NCBI RefSeq assembly: GCF_026212465.1 | Contig: NC_080052.1 | Location: 11,404,166 to 11,468,165, forward strand | Origin: Amaranthus tricolor | Taxonomy: Eukaryota > Streptophyta > Magnoliopsida > Caryophyllales > Amaranthaceae | Reading direction: 5' to 3' | DNA: 64,000 nt | Shown here: one piece after another, positions 1-9,994 of the stretch | Layout of the letters: every line of letters starts with the position of its first letter | How positions within the stretch are numbered: position 1 is the stretch's first letter | Notes under the pieces: generated by a model | What the model was told of the DNA's origin: nothing | Database searches by the model: none | What the model saw: the letters and a program-made list of their open reading frames with translations, nothing else | Made by a program: the position numbers and the translations under genes

Positions 1-95
1 ACCCTCCCGGTATTGTCCCATTCCCAAAAGAGTCCGCCGTCTGTAAAAGCAAGGTGAACTCGCAACAAAAAAAAGACAAAATGTTTATGAAATCC

Positions 96-192
96 GCGCA
101 ACACTTGGAATTCAAGAGGCCATCCATGCCAGGCACGCTTCCGCGGGGAGTTCCGACGGGTCCGGTGCAATTTCCGCTTACACGAACGCACC
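96..192 (-). pseudogene. Relic 5S rRNA gene in unit 0 spacer
   Basis: This is the first of 95 relic copies in the window, one per spacer from unit 0 to unit 94. It matches the copy described at 772-868 and carries the allele with an EcoRI site at 108-113. Confidence 0.82.
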
Positions 193-400
193 GATGCACG
201 CCTCTTTCGAACAATTCGTTCGTATGCGCATCGACCCGCGTCAACGGGTCCTTACCTTCGAGTGCCCGTAAATTCGAGGTCGGGACCCGGTTGCGAGTTA
301 TATTTTTATAAATAAAATTACTTCCAAAGAGTATATTACTATAATCACCGAAATTCCTTTTGCTCAAGTGGAGCGGAAAGAATTCGCAAATGAAAACGAT

Positions 401-427
401 AAAAAAAAAAAAAAAAGAAGGGAAAAA
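401..427 (-). terminator. Double Pol III terminator behind gene 1
   Basis: In gene sense the transcript runs from GCACCCC straight into T5 (427-423), then CCCTTC, then T16 (416-401). T5 alone should suffice for Pol III. The long run is a backup and the most length-variable spot in the array, 10 to 16 T depending on the unit. All 95 genes have this arrangement. Confidence 0.9.
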
Positions 428-546
428 GGGGTGCAACACGAGGACTTCCCAGGAGGTCACCCATCCTAGTACTACTCTCGCCCAAGCACGCTTAACTGCG
501 GAGTTCTGATGGGATCCGGTGCATTAGTGCTGGTATGATCGCACCC
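428..546 (-). rRNA. 5S rRNA gene, copy 1 of 95 (reference copy)
   Basis: This gene encodes the 119-nt 5S rRNA of the large ribosomal subunit, transcribed by RNA polymerase III from an internal promoter bound by TFIIIA. In gene sense it begins GGGTGCGATCATACC, has GGATCC at nt 30-35, AGTTAAGCG at nt 50-58, GATGGGTGACCTCCTGGG in the C-box and helix IV region, and ends GTTGCACCCC, where the 3' end can pair with the 5' GGGTGC. The 5' end was placed at 546 because it leaves C at -1 and TGTATA at -28. The 3' end was placed at 428 because T5 follows. It carries the common U52 form. Long T-run: T16. Its promoter-side spacer holds the relic 772-868 with an EcoRI site and the rare T at 711 (GTCTGCC). 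Confidence 0.98.
450..497 (-). promoter_or_regulatory. Internal control region of 5S gene 1 (A-box, IE, C-box)
   Basis: By the standard 5S numbering the A-box (nt 50-64) is at 483-497, the intermediate element (nt 67-72) at 475-480, and the C-box (nt 80-97) at 450-467. These elements bind TFIIIA and direct Pol III. The sequence AGTTAAGCGTGCTTGG is a normal plant A-box. In C52 genes it becomes AGCTAAGCG, which resembles the animal A-box and is probably still functional. Confidence 0.85.
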
Positions 547-581
547 GTTCATTCACCGTAACAATTTGTATACATGCGCAT
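547..581 (-). promoter_or_regulatory. 5S upstream promoter (gene 1, reference for all copies)
   Basis: In gene sense the TATA-like TGTATA sits exactly at -28 to -23 (positions 574-569) and a C stands at -1 (547). Both agree with the upstream Pol III signals known from Arabidopsis 5S genes (TATA-like at -28, C at -1). At -12/-11 the sequence is CG, whereas the Arabidopsis motif is GC at about -12. A perfect palindrome ATGCGCAT lies at 574-581, just upstream of and overlapping the TATA-like box. The element is identical in all copies except genes 28 and 55. Confidence 0.8.
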
Positions 582-771
582 TGCCGACCAAAAAAAAACC
601 CAGAGCATTCCAAAGCTCGTAAACTCGCAACCGAGACCCCTCTTTCGAGCCTTCTTCTTCCCAAATACTGTTTTTCACCCTCCCGGTATTGTCCCATTCC
701 CAAAAGAGTCTGCCGTCTGTAAAAGCAAGGTGAACTCGCAACAAAAAAAAGACAAAATGTTTATGAAATCC

Positions 772-868
772 GCGCAACACTTGGAATTCAAGAGGCCATC
801 CATGCCAGGCACGCTTCCGCGGGGAGTTCCGACGGGTCCGGTGCAATTTCCGCTTACACGAACGCACC
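772..868 (-). pseudogene. Relic 5S rRNA gene inside the spacer (unit 1 copy, reference)
   Basis: Read on the minus strand, this segment aligns with the intact 5S gene over its whole length. It starts with GGTGCG opposite rRNA nt 2-7. It matches 33 of 41 bases opposite nt 24-65, including TGCACCGGA, GGAACTCC and AAGCGTGC. It then resumes with ATGGATGG opposite the AGGATGGG segment and ends with AGTGTTGCGC opposite the 3' end. It is 18 bp shorter than the matching part of the gene, mainly because about 10 bp around nt 68-77, covering the intermediate element, and about 3 bp of the C-box are missing. The A-box is also mutated. The upstream region keeps ATGCGCAT and AATTG but has lost the TATA-like TGTATA. 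I expect no transcription from it. The same relic is in every spacer, with an A/T polymorphism that makes or breaks an EcoRI site. Confidence 0.85.
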
Positions 869-908
869 GATGCACGCCTCTTTCGAACAATTCGTTCGTA
901 TGCGCATC

Positions 909-926
909 GACCCGCGTCAACGGGTC
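909..926. other. Small inverted repeat upstream of the relic 5S
   Basis: GACCCG (909-914) and CGGGTC (921-926) can form a 6-bp stem with a 6-base loop. Another short inverted repeat, CGAAC/GTTCG, lies at 884-898, and CGGG-A-CCCG at 957-965. The intact half has no matching hairpins, so these may be chance products of decay. Confidence 0.45.
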
Positions 927-969
927 CTTACCTTCGAGTGCCCGTAAATTCGAGGTCGGGACCCGGTTG

Positions 970-1035
970 CGAGTTATATTTTTATAAATAAAATTACTTC
1001 CAAAGAGTATATTACTATAATCACCGAAATTCCTT
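970..1035. other. AT-rich segment of the spacer (unit 1 reference)
   Basis: This AT-rich stretch of about 65 bp (TTATATTTTTATAAATAAAA core) separates the relic's upstream region from the T-run side of the next gene. It contains two of the sites that distinguish the right part of the array from the left: GTATATTAC versus GTATAATAC, and GAAATTCC versus GAAATGCC. I see no gene or recognisable signal in it. Confidence 0.6.
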
Positions 1036-1102
1036 TTGCTCAAGTGGAGCGGAAAGAATTCGCAAATGAAAACGATAAAAAAAAAAAAAAAGAAGGGAAA
1101 AA

Positions 1103-1221
1103 GGGGTGCAACACGAGGACTTCCCAGGAGGTCACCCATCCTAGTACTACTCTCGCCCAAGCACGCTTAACTGCGGAGTTCTGATGGGATCCGGTGCATT
1201 AGTGCTGGTATGATCGCACCC
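1103..1221 (-). rRNA. 5S rRNA gene, copy 2
   Basis: U52 form, otherwise consensus. T-run T15. Relic at 1447-1543, EcoRI site present. Confidence 0.97.
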
Positions 1222-1776
1222 GTTCATTCACCGTAACAATTTGTATACATGCGCATTGCCGACCAAAAAAAAACCCAGAGCATTCCAAAGCTCGTAAACT
1301 CGCAACCGAGACCCCTCTTTCGAGCCTTCTTCTTCCCAAATACTGTTTTTCACCCTCCCGGTATTGTCCCATTCCCAAAAGAGTCCGCCGTCTGTAAAAG
1401 CAAGGTGAACTCGCAACAAAAAAAAGACAAAATGTTTATGAAATCCGCGCAACACTTGGAATTCAAGAGGCCATCCATGCCAGGCACGCTTCCGCGGGGA
1501 GTTCCGACGGGTCCGGTGCAATTTCCGCTTACACGAACGCACCGATGCACGCCTCTTTCGAACAATTCGTTCGTATGCGCATCGACCCGCGTCAACGGGT
1601 CCTTACCTTCGAGTGCCCGTAAATTCGAGGTCGGGACCCGGTTGCGAGTTATATTTTTATAAATAAAATTACTTCCAAAGAGTATATTACTATAATCACC
1701 GAAATTCCTTTTGCTCAAGTGGAGCGGAAAGAATTCGCAAATGAAAACGATAAAAAAAAAAAAAAGAAGGGAAAAA

Positions 1777-1895
1777 GGGGTGCAACACGAGGACTTCCCA
1801 GGAGGTCACCCATCCTAGTACTACTCTCGCCCAAGCACGCTTAGCTGCGGAGTTCTGATGGGATCCGGTGCATTAGTGCTGGTATGATCGCACCC
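1777..1895 (-). rRNA. 5S rRNA gene, copy 3
   Basis: C52 form (first of 28 in the window), otherwise consensus. T-run T14. Relic at 2121-2217, EcoRI site lost. Confidence 0.97.
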
Positions 1896-2452
1896 GTTCA
1901 TTCACCGTAACAATTTGTATACATGCGCATTGCCGACCAAAAAAAAACCCAGAGCATTCCAAAGCTCGTAAACTCGCAACCGAGACCCCTCTTTCGAGCC
2001 TTCTTCTTCCCAAATACTGTTTTTCACCCTCCCGGTATTGTCCCATTCCCAAAAGAGTCCGCCGTCTGTAAAAGCAAGGTGAACTCGCAACAAAAAAAAG
2101 ACAAAATGTTTATGAAATCCGCGCAACACTTGGAAATCAAGAGGCCATCCATGCCAGGCACGCTTCCGCGGGGAGTTCCGACGGGTCCGGTGCAATTTCC
2201 GCTTACACGAACGCACCGATGCACGCCTCTTTCGAACAATTCGTTCGTATGCGCATCGACCCGCGTCAACGGGTCCTTACCTTCGAGTGCCCGTAAATTC
2301 GAGGTCGGGACCCGGTTGCGAGTTATATTTTTATAAATAAAATTACTTCCAAAGAGTATATTACTATAATCACCGAAATTCCTTTTGCTCAAGTGGAGCG
2401 GAAAGAATTCGCAAATGAAAACGATAAAAAAAAAAAAAAAAGAAGGGAAAAA

Positions 2453-2571
2453 GGGGTGCAACACGAGGACTTCCCAGGAGGTCACCCATCCTAGTACTAC
2501 TCTCGCCCAAGCACGCTTAACTGCGGAGTTCTGATGGGATCCGGTGCATTAGTGCTGGTATGATCGCACCC
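2453..2571 (-). rRNA. 5S rRNA gene, copy 4
   Basis: U52 form. T-run T16. Relic at 2797-2893, EcoRI site present. Spacer has the rare T at 2736, as in unit 1. Confidence 0.97.
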
Positions 2572-3128
2572 GTTCATTCACCGTAACAATTTGTATACAT
2601 GCGCATTGCCGACCAAAAAAAAACCCAGAGCATTCCAAAGCTCGTAAACTCGCAACCGAGACCCCTCTTTCGAGCCTTCTTCTTCCCAAATACTGTTTTT
2701 CACCCTCCCGGTATTGTCCCATTCCCAAAAGAGTCTGCCGTCTGTAAAAGCAAGGTGAACTCGCAACAAAAAAAAGACAAAATGTTTATGAAATCCGCGC
2801 AACACTTGGAATTCAAGAGGCCATCCATGCCAGGCACGCTTCCGCGGGGAGTTCCGACGGGTCCGGTGCAATTTCCGCTTACACGAACGCACCGATGCAC
2901 GCCTCTTTCGAACAATTCGTTCGTATGCGCATCGACCCGCGTCAACGGGTCCTTACCTTCGAGTGCCCGTAAATTCGAGGTCGGGACCCGGTTGCGAGTT
3001 ATATTTTTATAAATAAAATTACTTCCAAAGAGTATATTACTATAATCACCGAAATTCCTTTTGCTCAAGTGGAGCGGAAAGAATTCGCAAATGAAAACGA
3101 TAAAAAAAAAAAAAAAAGAAGGGAAAAA

Positions 3129-3247
3129 GGGGTGCAACACGAGGACTTCCCAGGAGGTCACCCATCCTAGTACTACTCTCGCCCAAGCACGCTTAACTGC
3201 GGAGTTCTGATGGGATCCGGTGCATTAGTGCTGGTATGATCGCACCC
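3129..3247 (-). rRNA. 5S rRNA gene, copy 5
   Basis: U52 form. T-run T16. Relic at 3473-3569, EcoRI site present. Confidence 0.97.
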
Positions 3248-3802
3248 GTTCATTCACCGTAACAATTTGTATACATGCGCATTGCCGACCAAAAAAAAAC
3301 CCAGAGCATTCCAAAGCTCGTAAACTCGCAACCGAGACCCCTCTTTCGAGCCTTCTTCTTCCCAAATACTGTTTTTCACCCTCCCGGTATTGTCCCATTC
3401 CCAAAAGAGTCCGCCGTCTGTAAAAGCAAGGTGAACTCGCAACAAAAAAAAGACAAAATGTTTATGAAATCCGCGCAACACTTGGAATTCAAGAGGCCAT
3501 CCATGCCAGGCACGCTTCCGCGGGGAGTTCCGACGGGTCCGGTGCAATTTCCGCTTACACGAACGCACCGATGCACGCCTCTTTCGAACAATTCGTTCGT
3601 ATGCGCATCGACCCGCGTCAACGGGTCCTTACCTTCGAGTGCCCGTAAATTCGAGGTCGGGACCCGGTTGCGAGTTATATTTTTATAAATAAAATTACTT
3701 CCAAAGAGTATATTACTATAATCACCGAAATTCCTTTTGCTCAAGTGGAGCGGAAAGAATTCGCAAATGAAAACGATAAAAAAAAAAAAAAGAAGGGAAA
3801 AA

Positions 3803-3921
3803 GGGGTGCAACACGAGGACTTCCCAGGAGGTCACCCATCCTAGTACTACTCTCGCCCAAGCACGCTTAGCTGCGGAGTTCTGATGGGATCCGGTGCATT
3901 AGTGCTGGTATGATCGCACCC
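3803..3921 (-). rRNA. 5S rRNA gene, copy 6
   Basis: C52 form. T-run T14. Relic at 4147-4243, EcoRI site lost. First unit of the seven-unit duplicated block. Confidence 0.97.
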
Positions 3922-4477
3922 GTTCATTCACCGTAACAATTTGTATACATGCGCATTGCCGACCAAAAAAAAACCCAGAGCATTCCAAAGCTCGTAAACT
4001 CGCAACCGAGACCCCTCTTTCGAGCCTTCTTCTTCCCAAATACTGTTTTTCACCCTCCCGGTATTGTCCCATTCCCAAAAGAGTCCGCCGTCTGTAAAAG
4101 CAAGGTGAACTCGCAACAAAAAAAAGACAAAATGTTTATGAAATCCGCGCAACACTTGGAAATCAAGAGGCCATCCATGCCAGGCACGCTTCCGCGGGGA
4201 GTTCCGACGGGTCCGGTGCAATTTCCGCTTACACGAACGCACCGATGCACGCCTCTTTCGAACAATTCGTTCGTATGCGCATCGACCCGCGTCAACGGGT
4301 CCTTACCTTCGAGTGCCCGTAAATTCGAGGTCGGGACCCGGTTGCGAGTTATATTTTTATAAATAAAATTACTTCCAAAGAGTATATTACTATAATCACC
4401 GAAATTCCTTTTGCTCAAGTGGAGCGGAAAGAATTCGCAAATGAAAACGATAAAAAAAAAAAAAAAGAAGGGAAAAA

Positions 4478-4596
4478 GGGGTGCAACACGAGGACTTCCC
4501 AGGAGGTCACCCATCCTAGTACTACTCTCGCCCAAGCACGCTTAGCTGCGGAGTTCTGATGGGATCCGGTGCATTAGTGCTGGTATGATCGCACCC
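4478..4596 (-). rRNA. 5S rRNA gene, copy 7
   Basis: C52 form. T-run T15. Relic at 4822-4918, EcoRI site lost. Confidence 0.97.
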
Positions 4597-5152
4597 GTTC
4601 ATTCACCGTAACAATTTGTATACATGCGCATTGCCGACCAAAAAAAAACCCAGAGCATTCCAAAGCTCGTAAACTCGCAACCGAGACCCCTCTTTCGAGC
4701 CTTCTTCTTCCCAAATACTGTTTTTCACCCTCCCGGTATTGTCCCATTCCCAAAAGAGTCCGCCGTCTGTAAAAGCAAGGTGAACTCGCAACAAAAAAAA
4801 GACAAAATGTTTATGAAATCCGCGCAACACTTGGAAATCAAGAGGCCATCCATGCCAGGCACGCTTCCGCGGGGAGTTCCGACGGGTCCGGTGCAATTTC
4901 CGCTTACACGAACGCACCGATGCACGCCTCTTTCGAACAATTCGTTCGTATGCGCATCGACCCGCGTCAACGGGTCCTTACCTTCGAGTGCCCGTAAATT
5001 CGAGGTCGGGACCCGGTTGCGAGTTATATTTTTATAAATAAAATTACTTCCAAAGAGTATATTACTATAATCACCGAAATTCCTTTTGCTCAAGTGGAGC
5101 GGAAAGAATTCGCAAATGAAAACGATAAAAAAAAAAAAAAAGAAGGGAAAAA

Positions 5153-5271
5153 GGGGTGCAACACGAGGACTTCCCAGGAGGTCACCCATCCTAGTACTAC
5201 TCTCGCCCAAGCACGCTTAGCTGCGGAGTTCTGATGGGATCCGGTGCATTAGTGCTGGTATGATCGCACCC
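5153..5271 (-). rRNA. 5S rRNA gene, copy 8
   Basis: C52 form. T-run T15. Relic at 5497-5593, EcoRI site lost. Confidence 0.97.
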
Positions 5272-5827
5272 GTTCATTCACCGTAACAATTTGTATACAT
5301 GCGCATTGCCGACCAAAAAAAAACCCAGAGCATTCCAAAGCTCGTAAACTCGCAACCGAGACCCCTCTTTCGAGCCTTCTTCTTCCCAAATACTGTTTTT
5401 CACCCTCCCGGTATTGTCCCATTCCCAAAAGAGTCCGCCGTCTGTAAAAGCAAGGTGAACTCGCAACAAAAAAAAGACAAAATGTTTATGAAATCCGCGC
5501 AACACTTGGAAATCAAGAGGCCATCCATGCCAGGCACGCTTCCGCGGGGAGTTCCGACGGGTCCGGTGCAATTTCCGCTTACACGAACGCACCGATGCAC
5601 GCCTCTTTCGAACAATTCGTTCGTATGCGCATCGACCCGCGTCAACGGGTCCTTACCTTCGAGTGCCCGTAAATTCGAGGTCGGGACCCGGTTGCGAGTT
5701 ATATTTTTATAAATAAAATTACTTCCAAAGAGTATATTACTATAATCACCGAAATTCCTTTTGCTCAAGTGGAGCGGAAAGAATTCGCAAATGAAAACGA
5801 TAAAAAAAAAAAAAAAGAAGGGAAAAA

Positions 5828-5946
5828 GGGGTGCAACACGAGGACTTCCCAGGAGGTCACCCATCCTAGTACTACTCTCGCCCAAGCACGCTTAACTGCG
5901 GAGTTCTGATGGGATCCGGTGCATTAGTGCTGGTATGATCGCACCC
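5828..5946 (-). rRNA. 5S rRNA gene, copy 9
   Basis: U52 form. T-run T15. Relic at 6172-6268, EcoRI site present. Confidence 0.97.
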
Positions 5947-6501
5947 GTTCATTCACCGTAACAATTTGTATACATGCGCATTGCCGACCAAAAAAAAACC
6001 CAGAGCATTCCAAAGCTCGTAAACTCGCAACCGAGACCCCTCTTTCGAGCCTTCTTCTTCCCAAATACTGTTTTTCACCCTCCCGGTATTGTCCCATTCC
6101 CAAAAGAGTCCGCCGTCTGTAAAAGCAAGGTGAACTCGCAACAAAAAAAAGACAAAATGTTTATGAAATCCGCGCAACACTTGGAATTCAAGAGGCCATC
6201 CATGCCAGGCACGCTTCCGCGGGGAGTTCCGACGGGTCCGGTGCAATTTCCGCTTACACGAACGCACCGATGCACGCCTCTTTCGAACAATTCGTTCGTA
6301 TGCGCATCGACCCGCGTCAACGGGTCCTTACCTTCGAGTGCCCGTAAATTCGAGGTCGGGACCCGGTTGCGAGTTATATTTTTATAAATAAAATTACTTC
6401 CAAAGAGTATATTACTATAATCACCGAAATTCCTTTTGCTCAAGTGGAGCGGAAAGAATTCGCAAATGAAAACGATAAAAAAAAAAAAAAGAAGGGAAAA
6501 A

Positions 6502-6620
6502 GGGGTGCAACACGAGGACTTCCCAGGAGGTCACCCATCCTAGTACTACTCTCGCCCAAGCACGCTTAGCTGCGGAGTTCTGATGGGATCCGGTGCATTA
6601 GTGCTGGTATGATCGCACCC
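6502..6620 (-). rRNA. 5S rRNA gene, copy 10
   Basis: C52 form. T-run T14. Relic at 6846-6942, EcoRI site present. Rare spacer T at 6785, here linked to C52 rather than U52. Confidence 0.97.
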
Positions 6621-7177
6621 GTTCATTCACCGTAACAATTTGTATACATGCGCATTGCCGACCAAAAAAAAACCCAGAGCATTCCAAAGCTCGTAAACTC
6701 GCAACCGAGACCCCTCTTTCGAGCCTTCTTCTTCCCAAATACTGTTTTTCACCCTCCCGGTATTGTCCCATTCCCAAAAGAGTCTGCCGTCTGTAAAAGC
6801 AAGGTGAACTCGCAACAAAAAAAAGACAAAATGTTTATGAAATCCGCGCAACACTTGGAATTCAAGAGGCCATCCATGCCAGGCACGCTTCCGCGGGGAG
6901 TTCCGACGGGTCCGGTGCAATTTCCGCTTACACGAACGCACCGATGCACGCCTCTTTCGAACAATTCGTTCGTATGCGCATCGACCCGCGTCAACGGGTC
7001 CTTACCTTCGAGTGCCCGTAAATTCGAGGTCGGGACCCGGTTGCGAGTTATATTTTTATAAATAAAATTACTTCCAAAGAGTATATTACTATAATCACCG
7101 AAATTCCTTTTGCTCAAGTGGAGCGGAAAGAATTCGCAAATGAAAACGATAAAAAAAAAAAAAAAAGAAGGGAAAAA

Positions 7178-7296
7178 GGGGTGCAACACGAGGACTTCCC
7201 AGGAGGTCACCCATCCTAGTACTACTCTCGCCCAAGCACGCTTAACTGCGGAGTTCTGATGGGATCCGGTGCATTAGTGCTGGTATGATCGCACCC
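7178..7296 (-). rRNA. 5S rRNA gene, copy 11
   Basis: U52 form. T-run T16. Relic at 7522-7618, EcoRI site present. Confidence 0.97.
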
Positions 7297-7851
7297 GTTC
7301 ATTCACCGTAACAATTTGTATACATGCGCATTGCCGACCAAAAAAAAACCCAGAGCATTCCAAAGCTCGTAAACTCGCAACCGAGACCCCTCTTTCGAGC
7401 CTTCTTCTTCCCAAATACTGTTTTTCACCCTCCCGGTATTGTCCCATTCCCAAAAGAGTCCGCCGTCTGTAAAAGCAAGGTGAACTCGCAACAAAAAAAA
7501 GACAAAATGTTTATGAAATCCGCGCAACACTTGGAATTCAAGAGGCCATCCATGCCAGGCACGCTTCCGCGGGGAGTTCCGACGGGTCCGGTGCAATTTC
7601 CGCTTACACGAACGCACCGATGCACGCCTCTTTCGAACAATTCGTTCGTATGCGCATCGACCCGCGTCAACGGGTCCTTACCTTCGAGTGCCCGTAAATT
7701 CGAGGTCGGGACCCGGTTGCGAGTTATATTTTTATAAATAAAATTACTTCCAAAGAGTATATTACTATAATCACCGAAATTCCTTTTGCTCAAGTGGAGC
7801 GGAAAGAATTCGCAAATGAAAACGATAAAAAAAAAAAAAAGAAGGGAAAAA

Positions 7852-7970
7852 GGGGTGCAACACGAGGACTTCCCAGGAGGTCACCCATCCTAGTACTACT
7901 CTCGCCCAAGCACGCTTAGCTGCGGAGTTCTGATGGGATCCGGTGCATTAGTGCTGGTATGATCGCACCC
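7852..7970 (-). rRNA. 5S rRNA gene, copy 12
   Basis: C52 form. T-run T14. Relic at 8196-8292, EcoRI site lost. Last unit of the seven-unit block. Confidence 0.97.
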
Positions 7971-8526
7971 GTTCATTCACCGTAACAATTTGTATACATG
8001 CGCATTGCCGACCAAAAAAAAACCCAGAGCATTCCAAAGCTCGTAAACTCGCAACCGAGACCCCTCTTTCGAGCCTTCTTCTTCCCAAATACTGTTTTTC
8101 ACCCTCCCGGTATTGTCCCATTCCCAAAAGAGTCCGCCGTCTGTAAAAGCAAGGTGAACTCGCAACAAAAAAAAGACAAAATGTTTATGAAATCCGCGCA
8201 ACACTTGGAAATCAAGAGGCCATCCATGCCAGGCACGCTTCCGCGGGGAGTTCCGACGGGTCCGGTGCAATTTCCGCTTACACGAACGCACCGATGCACG
8301 CCTCTTTCGAACAATTCGTTCGTATGCGCATCGACCCGCGTCAACGGGTCCTTACCTTCGAGTGCCCGTAAATTCGAGGTCGGGACCCGGTTGCGAGTTA
8401 TATTTTTATAAATAAAATTACTTCCAAAGAGTATATTACTATAATCACCGAAATTCCTTTTGCTCAAGTGGAGCGGAAAGAATTCGCAAATGAAAACGAT
8501 AAAAAAAAAAAAAAAGAAGGGAAAAA

Positions 8527-8645
8527 GGGGTGCAACACGAGGACTTCCCAGGAGGTCACCCATCCTAGTACTACTCTCGCCCAAGCACGCTTAGCTGCGG
8601 AGTTCTGATGGGATCCGGTGCATTAGTGCTGGTATGATCGCACCC
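8527..8645 (-). rRNA. 5S rRNA gene, copy 13
   Basis: C52 form. T-run T15. Relic at 8871-8967, EcoRI site present. Confidence 0.97.
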
Positions 8646-9201
8646 GTTCATTCACCGTAACAATTTGTATACATGCGCATTGCCGACCAAAAAAAAACCC
8701 AGAGCATTCCAAAGCTCGTAAACTCGCAACCGAGACCCCTCTTTCGAGCCTTCTTCTTCCCAAATACTGTTTTTCACCCTCCCGGTATTGTCCCATTCCC
8801 AAAAGAGTCCGCCGTCTGTAAAAGCAAGGTGAACTCGCAACAAAAAAAAGACAAAATGTTTATGAAATCCGCGCAACACTTGGAATTCAAGAGGCCATCC
8901 ATGCCAGGCACGCTTCCGCGGGGAGTTCCGACGGGTCCGGTGCAATTTCCGCTTACACGAACGCACCGATGCACGCCTCTTTCGAACAATTCGTTCGTAT
9001 GCGCATCGACCCGCGTCAACGGGTCCTTACCTTCGAGTGCCCGTAAATTCGAGGTCGGGACCCGGTTGCGAGTTATATTTTTATAAATAAAATTACTTCC
9101 AAAGAGTATATTACTATAATCACCGAAATTCCTTTTGCTCAAGTGGAGCGGAAAGAATTCGCAAATGAAAACGATAAAAAAAAAAAAAAAGAAGGGAAAA
9201 A

Positions 9202-9320
9202 GGGGTGCAACACGAGGACTTCCCAGGAGGTCACCCATCCTAGTACTACTCTCGCCCAAGCACGCTTAGCTGCGGAGTTCTGATGGGATCCGGTGCATTA
9301 GTGCTGGTATGATCGCACCC
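9202..9320 (-). rRNA. 5S rRNA gene, copy 14
   Basis: C52 form. T-run T15. Relic at 9546-9642, EcoRI site present. Confidence 0.97.
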
Positions 9321-9875
9321 GTTCATTCACCGTAACAATTTGTATACATGCGCATTGCCGACCAAAAAAAAACCCAGAGCATTCCAAAGCTCGTAAACTC
9401 GCAACCGAGACCCCTCTTTCGAGCCTTCTTCTTCCCAAATACTGTTTTTCACCCTCCCGGTATTGTCCCATTCCCAAAAGAGTCCGCCGTCTGTAAAAGC
9501 AAGGTGAACTCGCAACAAAAAAAAGACAAAATGTTTATGAAATCCGCGCAACACTTGGAATTCAAGAGGCCATCCATGCCAGGCACGCTTCCGCGGGGAG
9601 TTCCGACGGGTCCGGTGCAATTTCCGCTTACACGAACGCACCGATGCACGCCTCTTTCGAACAATTCGTTCGTATGCGCATCGACCCGCGTCAACGGGTC
9701 CTTACCTTCGAGTGCCCGTAAATTCGAGGTCGGGACCCGGTTGCGAGTTATATTTTTATAAATAAAATTACTTCCAAAGAGTATATTACTATAATCACCG
9801 AAATTCCTTTTGCTCAAGTGGAGCGGAAAGAATTCGCAAATGAAAACGATAAAAAAAAAAAAAAGAAGGGAAAAA

Positions 9876-9994
9876 GGGGTGCAACACGAGGACTTCCCAG
9901 GAGGTCACCCATCCTAGTACTACTCTCGCCAAAGCACGCTTAACTGCGGAGTTCTGATGGGATCCGGTGCATTAGTGCTGGTATGATCGCACCC
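9876..9994 (-). rRNA. 5S rRNA gene, copy 15 (G64U variant)
   Basis: U52 form with G64 changed to U (9931), at the end of the A-box; shared only with copy 33. T-run T14. Relic at 10220-10316, EcoRI site present. The spacer has a private T at 10080, also shared with unit 33. Function is uncertain because nt 64 is in the internal promoter. Confidence 0.95.

Larger units (their letters stand above)
1..427 (-). repeat. Partial spacer of unit 0
   Basis: This is the 3' side of gene 1 and the promoter-side spacer of a gene lying off the left edge. It contains a relic 5S at 96-192 with an EcoRI site at 108-113, an AT-rich stretch from about 296 to 350, an EcoRI site at 380-385, and a 16-base A-run at 401-416 that is the long T-run behind gene 1. 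No other gene is present. Confidence 0.93.
428..1102 (-). repeat. Reference repeat unit (unit 1), an ancient 5S dimer
   Basis: This 675-bp unit serves as the model for all others. From right to left in gene sense it holds the spacer with a decayed second 5S gene (772-868), the upstream promoter (547-581) and the intact gene (428-546). The two halves align: AACAATT at 560 and 886, ATGCGCAT at 574 and 900, CGTAAA at 618 and 943, GACCC at 635 and 960, GAA(C/T)TCGCAA at 732 and 1056. The offset is 323-326 bp throughout. Each unit is therefore two diverged half-units of about 337 bp, only one with a working gene. EcoRI sites lie in the relic and near 1056; BamHI lies in the gene. Confidence 0.85.
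3803..8526 (-). repeat. Seven-unit segmental duplication, left copy (units 6-12)
   Basis: In order, the seven units carry gene alleles C,C,C,U,C,U,C at nt 52, relic alleles -,-,-,+,+,+,- for EcoRI, A-runs 15,15,15,14,16,14,15, and the rare spacer T in the fifth unit. The identical series recurs at 11224-15947, also 4724 bp long. Confidence 0.85.

Noticed and set aside
401..416. A-run length changes as pure sequencing error
   Set aside because: Individual calls may be wrong by one, but lengths repeat in phase with linked substitutions (units 24/27, 48/51/54, 84-91), so most of the variation appears real.
574..987. Long plus-strand reading frame of about 137 codons repeated in most spacers
   Set aside because: It runs through the 5S promoter, the relic 5S and its upstream region. 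It stays open only because all units are near-identical, and it is broken by a one-base change in a homopolymer tract in many units. No codon-level conservation or start context is visible.
553..1160. Minus-strand reading frames of about 104-161 codons
   Set aside because: They overlap each other and the plus frame, and the longer one starts inside the 5S gene. They are chance frames in homogenised repeats.
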